Of a stretch of 7,076 bases of DNA, positions 1 to 5,629 are shown one piece after another. Position numbers and translations under genes: made by a program. Each line of letters begins with the position of its first letter. The first letter of the stretch is position 1. The notes beneath the pieces were generated by a model, which was given only the letters and a program-made list of their open reading frames with translations, was not told the origin of the DNA and ran no database searches. This DNA comes from CAYQDF01 sp964416175 (lineage in GTDB: Bacteria; Chloroflexota; Anaerolineae; Anaerolineales; UBA4823): contig CAYQDF010000151.1 in assembly GCA_964416175.1 (NCBI GenBank), positions 1-7,076 of the forward strand. Reading direction: 5' to 3'.

Positions 1-1
1 C

Positions 2-442
2 GAAGACAGGGTCGATGTCGTACCTTATGCGGTGATCGATGCGACCAGATCGGTGGAGTTCCTCCTCGGTCCTTCTGTGGGGATGGGAAAAGCTGCTGGA
101 TCTTCCGGCAGAGGGGAGCAGGTATACGAAGAGAGGTTGATCGTAGAAGGGATCGCGCTGGACGATTTCGTGTTCATTCGAGGAAACCCGGCGCCTGATA
201 TTATTAAAATTGATATCGAAGGTGGAGAAATCCTGGCGTTCCCAGGGATGAGGCAGATATTGATGAAAAAGCATCCGATAATCTTCCTGGAGTTGCACGG
301 GGCAGAAGCGGCCGAGCTGAGCTGGCAAATGCTTATGGAAGCTGGTTATAAAATCTGCCGGATGAAAGCGGGGTATCCAGCCGTTAATTCCCCCAGCGAC
401 CTGGATTGGAAGGCGTACCTGATCGCCTTACCCCAGGAGTGA
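2..442 (+). CDS. FkbM-family SAM-dependent methyltransferase, C-terminal part (5' end outside window)
   Basis: The reading frame is open from the left edge (first complete codon at 2) to TGA at 440-442, giving 146 residues of a gene that starts outside the window. The segment opens with a DRVDVVPYAV stretch, followed by a strand like the VEFL seen after the SAM-binding core in FkbM proteins. The diagnostic motif IKIDIEGGE lies at segment residues about 68-76, followed by a FLELHG strand near 95-100. FkbM enzymes are class I Rossmann methyltransferases that often O-methylate sugars or polyketide/lipid products. Next to two glycosyltransferases, methylation of a glycan or its precursor is the likely role, but the acceptor is unknown. 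The GTG at 32-34 is internal, because homologous-looking sequence continues upstream of it. The stop is only 6 nt before the next gene and in the same frame. The family call is firm; the substrate is not. Confidence 0.92.
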   Translation, partial: EDRVDVVPYAVIDATRSVEFLLGPSVGMGKAAGSSGRGEQVYEERLIVEGIALDDFVFIRGNPAPDIIKIDIEGGEILAFPGMRQILMKKHPIIFLELHGAEAAELSWQMLMEAGYKICRMKAGYPAVNSPSDLDWKAYLIALPQE

Positions 443-448
443 GGGGGA

Positions 449-1588
449 ATGGACCATTTTCCAGGACGCCTCGGAATCCAGCAGCGGGTCCTGCCCGTCT
501 ATCGCGCTGTTTTCTTTGACGAATTATCCGCCGCCTGTGAGGGTGGGCTGGCGGTGTTCGCAGGAAAGCCGCGGGCCGATGAGGCGATCCCGACGATCGC
601 GGGGCTTGCCAATGCTCAAGTCGTTACGGGTCGCAACCTGCATTTCTTCCATGTCAGCTCTCCTTGGTATTTCTTGTGGCAGGCAGGCTTGGTTAATTGG
701 CTGGAAGCGTGGGACCCGGATGCATTGATCGTGGAAGCCAATCCCAGATATCTGAGCACACACCGGGCTATGCGGTGGATGAAAACTCGCGGGAAGCCGG
801 TGATCGGTTGGGGCCTGGGAGCTCAGCCGATCATAAATGGTTCTTCGCCGTTAACGAACATGATCCGCCGTGCCCTCAGGAACAGCCGGCAGCGCTTTTT
901 GCGTTCGTTGGACGGCGTGATCGCCTACAGCCGGCGCGGCGCCCGGGAATATCTGGAAGAAGGAGTCCCCGCGGAGCGGATCTTCGTCGCTACAAACGCT
1001 GCCGTCCCTCGTCCCACGCGGCCTAAACCAGAACGCCAACCCCATTTCGTGGACCAGCCGAAAGTCCTGTTCGTCGGGAGGCTCCAGGCCAGGAAAAGGG
1101 TCGACAACCTGCTGCTCGCCTGCTCCCGACTGCCTGAGAATATCCGCCCCAGGCTGTGGATCGTTGGAGACGGCCCGGAGCGCGAAAAGCTGCACCGCAT
1201 GGCGCAAGCGACTTACCCCGCGGCGGAGTTTCCAGGCGCGCTGCGCGGGGACGACCTGGAGCATTATTTCTCCAGGGCAGACCTGTTCGTCCTGCCAGGG
1301 ACCGGTGGTCTGGCAGTGCAGGAAGCCATGTCTTTCGCCCTGCCGGTGATTGCCGCCGAAGGAGACGGCACTCAGGAAGACCTGGTCCGTCCGGGGAACG
1401 GCTGGCGGATTCCCCCTGGCGACATTGAGGCGCTGGAATCAGCCCTAAAGGAAGCGCTCTCCGATGTTGGTCGGCTGCGGAAGATGGGCGTTGAGTCCTT
1501 CCGGATCGTAAAAGATGAGGCCAATACCCAGGAAATGGTCCGGGCCTTTGTCAAAGCGCTGAATTCGATCGTTTCGAAGCCGGGCTAA
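449..1588 (+). CDS. GT4-like (GT-B fold) glycosyltransferase
   Basis: This gene encodes a 379-residue protein, a normal length for a two-domain GT-B enzyme. The N-terminal acceptor half (about 1-195) begins with RLGIQQRVLPVYR and contains DALIVEANPRYLS (91-103) and VIGWGLGAQP (118-127), a style I recall from Chloroflexota glycosyltransferases. The C-terminal donor half starts at VLFVGRLQARKRVDNLL (206-222), where Arg211 and Lys216 fit the usual nucleotide-phosphate contacts. It continues with WIVGDGPERE (237-246) and the donor motif PGTGGLAVQEAMSFALP (283-299). Glu292 is present, but the first Glu of the EX7E motif is Gly284. There is no signal peptide or clear membrane segment, so the enzyme is probably cytosolic or peripheral at the membrane. 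The ATG start is supported by AGGAG at 435-439, 9 nt upstream, inside the end of the methyltransferase gene. The role is probably sugar transfer in surface-glycan synthesis; donor and acceptor are unknown. Confidence 0.93.
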   Translation: MDHFPGRLGIQQRVLPVYRAVFFDELSAACEGGLAVFAGKPRADEAIPTIAGLANAQVVTGRNLHFFHVSSPWYFLWQAGLVNWLEAWDPDALIVEANPRYLSTHRAMRWMKTRGKPVIGWGLGAQPIINGSSPLTNMIRRALRNSRQRFLRSLDGVIAYSRRGAREYLEEGVPAERIFVATNAAVPRPTRPKPERQPHFVDQPKVLFVGRLQARKRVDNLLLACSRLPENIRPRLWIVGDGPEREKLHRMAQATYPAAEFPGALRGDDLEHYFSRADLFVLPGTGGLAVQEAMSFALPVIAAEGDGTQEDLVRPGNGWRIPPGDIEALESALKEALSDVGRLRKMGVESFRIVKDEANTQEMVRAFVKALNSIVSKPG

Positions 1589-2778
1589 TGAGAATCCTCT
1601 TCGTAGCCGATGGGCGATCGCCCATTGCACTGGACTGGTTAGAATACTTCGTGGAAAAGGGGGATGAAGTCCATCTGGCGAGCACATTCCCCGCCCAGCC
1701 AGAATTGAGACTGGCGTCCTGCCGCTTGATCCCGGTTGCTTTCAGCTCATTAAGACCGGAGATGGCAGGCGAACCCGCATTATTGAGGTCCACGAATCGC
1801 CTGTGGGGTGCGTCCGGGCTGCGCCTGCGGACTCTCGTCCGCCGCTGGCTTGCTCCGTTCACCATTCCTTCAGCCGCCTCACGGCTGAGAAGGATCGTCG
1901 AGGAGGCGCGCCCGGACCTGGTGCACGCCATGCGGATCCCCTACGAGGGCATGGTCGCCGCAGAAGCGCTGGGGAATGAAGGCGATCCCCCGCTGGTAGT
2001 CTCCGTGTGGGGGAATGATTTCACCCTGCACGCCCCCGCGACTCCCTGGATGGCGCGCCAGACCCGCCGCTGCCTGGTCAGGATCCAAGGACTGCACGTG
2101 GACTGCCAGCGGGACCTGCGCCTGGCGTACGAGTGGGGGTATCCGGAAGGGGGTCCGGCCATCGTCGCGCCCGGGAACGGCGGCGTGAAGACCGACTTAT
2201 TTTATCCCCCCCGGGAAGGTACGCCGCAGCGCGAGCTGACCCTGATCAACCCGCGCGGCTTCCGGGCTTACGTGCGGAACGACGCGTTCTTCAAAGCCAT
2301 GCCTCATATAATCGAGCGCTGGCCGCAACTTAAAATCCTTTGCCCGGACATGGCGGGAGAACCCCAGGCAATCCGTCGGGTCCGGGATTTGGGACTGGGG
2401 AACAACGTCGAATTGCTCCCGAAGCTGAGCAGGCTCGAGATGGCGGAAGCCTTCCGCAGGGCTGCGATCTCCGTATCCCCGACCACCCACGACGGGACGC
2501 CGAATACGCTGTTGGAGGCGATGGCCTGCGGCTGTCTTCCGATTGCCGGGGACCTTGAGTCAGTGAGGGAGTGGATCACGCCAGGAACGAATGGACTCCT
2601 GGTCGATCCGGAAGATCCAAGATCAATCGCAGACGCCACTACGAGGGCGTTGGTCGACTCCAGGCTGCGTTCGACTGCGCAGGAGGTTAACAGGCGTCTG
2701 ATCACAGAGCGGGCAGAAAACCAAAAGGTGATGGCGGAAGTCGAGAGGTTTTATCGATTCATTCAAGCTAAATCATAG
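1588..2778 (+). CDS. GT4-like (GT-B fold) glycosyltransferase
   Basis: This gene encodes a 396-residue protein that begins MRILFVADGRSP, the usual first beta strand and glycine turn of a GT4 enzyme. Further N-domain strands are RPDLVHAMRIPYEG (108-121) and VVSVWGNDFTLHAP (137-150). The donor domain begins around 215 (LTLINPRGFRAYVRND) and ends in the nucleotide-sugar motif HDGTPNTLLEAMACGCLP (301-318). There Glu310 is kept and Asp302 takes the place of the first Glu of EX7E. The C-terminal GTNGLLVDPEDP (333-344) is typical of the family. The ATG shares its A with the upstream TAA stop (TAATG, 1586-1590). No strong Shine-Dalgarno is visible, only a weak GAAG at 1576-1579, so translation is probably coupled to the preceding gene. 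It is a distinct enzyme rather than a recent duplicate of its neighbour. It probably adds another sugar in the same glycan pathway; the linkage is unknown. Confidence 0.92.
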   Translation: MRILFVADGRSPIALDWLEYFVEKGDEVHLASTFPAQPELRLASCRLIPVAFSSLRPEMAGEPALLRSTNRLWGASGLRLRTLVRRWLAPFTIPSAASRLRRIVEEARPDLVHAMRIPYEGMVAAEALGNEGDPPLVVSVWGNDFTLHAPATPWMARQTRRCLVRIQGLHVDCQRDLRLAYEWGYPEGGPAIVAPGNGGVKTDLFYPPREGTPQRELTLINPRGFRAYVRNDAFFKAMPHIIERWPQLKILCPDMAGEPQAIRRVRDLGLGNNVELLPKLSRLEMAEAFRRAAISVSPTTHDGTPNTLLEAMACGCLPIAGDLESVREWITPGTNGLLVDPEDPRSIADATTRALVDSRLRSTAQEVNRRLITERAENQKVMAEVERFYRFIQAKS

Positions 2779-2858
2779 GGCACAATTTTAAACCAGACAG
2801 TTCTCACATCGGCGAACGTTCAACCTGGGAAATTGACAGGATATTCCCTTCGATGTCC
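2779..2858. other. Convergent intergenic spacer, weak hairpin only
   Basis: This 80-nt spacer separates the stop codons of two converging operons. The only structure I see is an imperfect inverted repeat at 2827-2848, with GGGAA pairing to TTCCC around a 12-nt loop. It has no long T-run on either strand, so it is a poor intrinsic terminator. The 8-nt palindrome GAACGTTC lies at 2814-2821. No small ORF or promoter is supported. Transcription ends here from both sides by position, but the mechanism cannot be read. Confidence 0.5.
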
Positions 2859-4256
2859 TCAAATATTGATCGAGTAGCCCTCCGCAGCGTGGGCAGCTTC
2901 CATGAGCACCTCGCTCAAGGTGGGGTGGGCGTGGACGTTTCTGGCAATTTCGGCGGGTGTGATCTCCATCATCTGGGCAAGGGTTAATTCGGGAAGCAAC
3001 TCGGTGACTTCAGGCCCGATCAAGTGAGCGCCCAGGATTTCGCCGTATCTCCCATCGGAGATGATCTTAACCCATCCGGAGCTCTCTCCCAAACCCAAAG
3101 CTTTACCGTTTGCCTGGAACGGAAACCGCGCCACTTTCACTTCGTACCCGCGCTCCCTGGCGACAGCTTCGGTTATCCCGAAGGAAGCGACCTGCGGGCT
3201 GGAGAAGGTCACTCGGGGCAGCATCTCATAGTCCAGCGTATAAGATTCGACTCCGGCGATGTTCTCAGCGCACACGATCCCCTGCGCAGACCCGACGTGG
3301 GCGAGCATCAGCTTGCCGGTCACATCCCCGATTGCCCAGATACCAGGAACGTTCGTGGCCATCCGGTCGTCGATTTCGATCATTCCCCGTTCACCGATCT
3401 TCACGCCGAGCTCCTTGAGCCCCAGGCCGTCGCTGTTCGGGCGGACGCCGATCGCCACCAGCGCCTGTTCCGCGTTCAGGGTCTGCTTATTCCCGTCTCC
3501 ACTGACTTTCACTTCGACCGCACCCTTCTTTGGCGTGACCGATTCGACGCGGTGACCGGTCATGACCTTGATCCCTCTCTTCTTGAAGGCTTTTTCCAGC
3601 TCTTTGCTGACCTCCTCGTCTTCCAGCGGGACGAGGTTCGGAAGCATCTCGACGATAGTGACTTCGGCGCCATACGAATTCCACACCGTGGCGAACTCGA
3701 CCCCGATCGCTCCTGAACCGATTACGACCACGGATTTTGGGAGCTTTTCCTGAAGGATGGCTTCCCAATATGTGAGCACCGATTCGCCGTCAACCACCCA
3801 GCCAGATGGGACGACCGCGCTGGCTCCGGTGGCGATGACGACGTTCTTCCCCTTCAGGGCTGTGGTTTTTCCGTCCTCTCCGGTCACTTCGACGGAATCT
3901 CGGGCAGCGAGCCTGGCGCTGCCCATGTACACATCGATGTTGTTCTTCTTCATCAAGAACCCGACCCCTTTCACCAGCCTTTCAGAGACCTGGCGGCTGC
4001 GCTTTACTGCTACGCTGTAGTCCAGCTGAAGGTTCTCGAACGAAAAGCCGAACTCCTTCCCTCGCTCCCGCAAGGTGTGCGCCACCTCTGCATTTTTTAG
4101 CAGGGCTTTCGAAGGGATGCAGCCGACGTTCAGGCATATTCCGCCTAAAAACTGCCGGTCCACGATGGCGGTTTTCAATCCGAGCTGTGCCGCCCGGATC
4201 GCAGACACGTACCCTGCCGGGCCTGCGCCGATCACGATGACGTCGTAGGTGCTCAT
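2859..4256 (-). CDS. lpdA: Dihydrolipoyl dehydrogenase (E3 of 2-oxo acid dehydrogenase complex)
   Basis: This gene encodes a 465-residue FAD- and NAD-dependent flavoprotein disulphide reductase that reoxidises the dihydrolipoyl group of E2 and makes NADH. The FAD-binding GAGPAG is at residues 10-15. The redox-active disulphide is Cys41/Cys46 in GGICLNVGCIPSK. The NAD-binding GSGAIG is at 180-185 and the second FAD motif AIGDV at 308-312. The C-terminal dimer-interface motif HAHPTLSE (442-449) supplies the active-site base His444 and its partner Glu449. All key residues are present, the length is normal, and there is no N-terminal lipoyl domain. The ATG at 4254-4256 is chosen because it starts one residue before STYDVIVIG and has CAGGAG 8 nt upstream. 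An upstream in-frame TTG would add 25 residues unlike the family. The gene is last in the E1-E2-E3 operon, 99 nt after E2, and may also serve other lipoyl systems such as glycine cleavage. Confidence 0.97.
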   Translation of the reverse strand: MSTYDVIVIGAGPAGYVSAIRAAQLGLKTAIVDRQFLGGICLNVGCIPSKALLKNAEVAHTLRERGKEFGFSFENLQLDYSVAVKRSRQVSERLVKGVGFLMKKNNIDVYMGSARLAARDSVEVTGEDGKTTALKGKNVVIATGASAVVPSGWVVDGESVLTYWEAILQEKLPKSVVVIGSGAIGVEFATVWNSYGAEVTIVEMLPNLVPLEDEEVSKELEKAFKKRGIKVMTGHRVESVTPKKGAVEVKVSGDGNKQTLNAEQALVAIGVRPNSDGLGLKELGVKIGERGMIEIDDRMATNVPGIWAIGDVTGKLMLAHVGSAQGIVCAENIAGVESYTLDYEMLPRVTFSSPQVASFGITEAVARERGYEVKVARFPFQANGKALGLGESSGWVKIISDGRYGEILGAHLIGPEVTELLPELTLAQMMEITPAEIARNVHAHPTLSEVLMEAAHAAEGYSINI

Positions 4257-4264
4257 TGAATCTG

Positions 4265-4270
4265 CTCCTG
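4265..4270 (-). promoter_or_regulatory. Ribosome binding site of the E3 gene
   Basis: CAGGAG on the minus strand lies 8 nt upstream of the ATG at 4254-4256. It fixes this ATG as the E3 start against the longer in-frame frame that opens at a TTG near 4331. Confidence 0.75.
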
Positions 4271-4311
4271 TGGGTGTATTATGATGTGCAGAGGATCGAG
4301 AAAAGCGGGAA

Positions 4312-4328
4312 AGGTCTTTGACTGACCT
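4312..4328 (-). other. Small inverted repeat in the E2-E3 spacer
   Basis: The arms AGGTC (4324-4328 read on the minus strand) and GACCT (4312-4316) can form a 5-bp stem, 6 bp with a G-T pair, around a 7-nt loop. It lies 27 nt after the E2 stop codon. On the transcribed strand it is followed by a mixed pyrimidine stretch (TTTCCCGCTTTTC) rather than a clean T-run. It could be a weak attenuator or an mRNA-processing or stabilising hairpin, or it may be chance. The rest of the 99-nt spacer (4257-4355) holds no gene. CATAAT at about 4278-4283 resembles a -10 box but has no matching -35 element. Confidence 0.25.
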
Positions 4329-4355
4329 CAATCCCCTCGCCCCTGAATTTTCCGA

Positions 4356-5612
4356 TCATCCCCAGTGCTGCAGGGATTTTACCACCTCACTCAAAAAGTG
4401 GTCCGCGATGGCTCCGTCGAGGATCCGGTGATCGAAGGTGAGGGAGATGTAAACCATCGGACGAATGGCGATGGCATCGTCTATCACGACCACTCGTTTT
4501 TGGATCGCGCCGACGCCGAGGATCCCGCACTGCGGCTGGTTGATGATCGGCGTGGCGAACAAAGAACCGCTGATGCCGTGATTTGTGATCGTAAAGGTAC
4601 CGCCTTTCACCTCGTCCGGTTTGAGCTGCCGGCTGCGCGCCCGGCTGGCGAGGTCGTTGATCGTCCTTGCCAGCCCAAGCAAAGAAAGGCTGTCGGCATT
4701 CTTGATCACGGGCACGATCAGGCCGGCATCCCCCAACGAGGTAGCCATACCGATATGGATATCGCGGTGAAGGAGGATGCCCTCTTCTGTCCAGGAGGAA
4801 TTGACGATCGGGTATGCTTTCAAAGCCATGACCGCAGCGGCGATGAAATATGCGGTGAAGGTGAGGTTGACGCTATCCCGGGCAAATACCGCTTTATTCG
4901 CTTCCCGGTGCGCGACAACTCGACTGAGGTCCGCTTCCATAATCGTTGAGACGTGCGGCGAGGTGTGTTTGCTGATTACCATGTGTTCCGCGATCGCCCG
5001 GCGGACTGCGTTCAATGGCAGGATCTCTCCGGGGACTGCGCCTGGCGCTGGAGCTGCCTGAGCAACCGGCATGGCTTCAGGGCCCGGTGGTTCCATTTCC
5101 GGCCGCGCTTTCCGCTGTTCGATATAGGCCAGGATGTCCTTCTTCGTAATCCTGCCGCCCTGTCCCGTACCCTGCACCTTTGCCAGGTCGACGCCGTGTT
5201 CCCCGGCGATCCTGGCCACCACGGGCGAGATGAACCCCAGTCCTTGTTCCCGGGCAGGGGGCTGTAGACGTTCGCCGGGTTGTTGGACAGGCTCAGCAAC
5301 CTGACTGGTATCTGCGATAGCCCGGGTAGACGCCTCCAGCGTGAAGGTTTCACCATCCCCCGGCACCGGTTCGCCCGGTTCGCCGATCCAGGCCAGCAAG
5401 GTACCGGCGGTCACGACTGTCCCTTCCGAGACCAGGATCTTGAGGATTGTCCCGGACCCCGGGCTGGGGATCTCGGAATCAACTTTATCCGTGTTGACTT
5501 CAAGGAGAGGTTCAAACTCGGTGACTCGATCGCCGACTGATTTCAGCCATTTGCTCACCGTCCCCTCATTCACAGATTCGCCGAGCTGAGGCATGATCAC
5601 CTGGGTAGGCAT
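4356..5612 (-). CDS. Dihydrolipoyl acyltransferase (E2 core of 2-oxo acid dehydrogenase complex)
   Basis: This gene encodes a 418-residue protein with the full E2 layout. A single lipoyl domain spans about 1-78, with lipoyl-lysine Lys43 in the motif TDKVD. A linker at 80-124 follows. The peripheral subunit-binding domain (about 126-166) contains SPVVARIAGEHGVDLAKVQGT and GRITKKDI, and docks E1 and/or E3. After a Pro/Ala-rich flexible linker (about 168-194), the acyltransferase domain runs from 195 to 418. Its active-site motif DHRILDG (394-400) provides His395 and Asp399. It moves the acyl group from lipoyl-lysine to CoA and forms the oligomeric core of the complex in the cytosol. The start is supported by MPTQVIMPQLGES, the standard beginning of a lipoyl domain, and by a strong Shine-Dalgarno. 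It lies 17 nt after E1. Pyruvate, branched-chain and 2-oxoglutarate E2s share this plan. An alpha/beta-type E1 next door argues against a typical 2-oxoglutarate complex; pyruvate versus branched-chain is open, so no symbol is given. Confidence 0.96.
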   Translation of the reverse strand: MPTQVIMPQLGESVNEGTVSKWLKSVGDRVTEFEPLLEVNTDKVDSEIPSPGSGTILKILVSEGTVVTAGTLLAWIGEPGEPVPGDGETFTLEASTRAIADTSQVAEPVQQPGERLQPPAREQGLGFISPVVARIAGEHGVDLAKVQGTGQGGRITKKDILAYIEQRKARPEMEPPGPEAMPVAQAAPAPGAVPGEILPLNAVRRAIAEHMVISKHTSPHVSTIMEADLSRVVAHREANKAVFARDSVNLTFTAYFIAAAVMALKAYPIVNSSWTEEGILLHRDIHIGMATSLGDAGLIVPVIKNADSLSLLGLARTINDLASRARSRQLKPDEVKGGTFTITNHGISGSLFATPIINQPQCGILGVGAIQKRVVVIDDAIAIRPMVYISLTFDHRILDGAIADHFLSEVVKSLQHWG

Positions 5613-5615
5613 GTT

Positions 5616-5623
5616 ACCTCCTT
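5616..5623 (-). promoter_or_regulatory. Strong Shine-Dalgarno of the E2 gene
   Basis: The minus strand reads AAGGAGGT here, essentially a perfect anti-16S match, only 3 nt before the ATG at 5610-5612 (4 nt measured from GGAGG). The spacing is short, but the next in-frame ATG (residue 7) would lie about 21 nt away and would cut the first lipoyl strand. The first ATG is therefore kept. Confidence 0.8.
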
Positions 5624-5629
5624 AGCCAT

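Noticed and set aside
851..1264. A 137-residue open frame on the minus strand within the first glycosyltransferase
   Set aside because: It is antisense to conserved GT-B donor-domain sequence, shows no domain pattern and has no neighbouring gene on that strand.
1551..1931. A 126-residue minus-strand frame across the junction of the two glycosyltransferases
   Set aside because: It overlaps both well-supported genes and shows no motif. The TAATG junction already explains this stretch.
2827..2848. A possible bidirectional terminator between the convergent operons
   Set aside because: The stem is only 5 bp with a 12-nt loop and no flanking T-run, so I would not call it a terminator.
3024..3716. 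A 230-residue open frame on the plus strand opposite the E3 gene
   Set aside because: It lies antisense to a fully conserved E3 coding sequence, and its Arg/Pro/His-rich composition with no recognisable motif is typical of a GC-rich shadow frame.
4257..4331. A 25-residue N-terminal extension of E3 beginning at a TTG
   Set aside because: The added residues do not resemble an E3 N-terminus, the start codon is weak, and a well-spaced CAGGAG precedes the ATG at 4254-4256.
4365..4949. A 194-residue plus-strand frame opposite the E2 catalytic domain
   Set aside because: It is a mirror frame of the conserved acyltransferase domain with no motif of its own.
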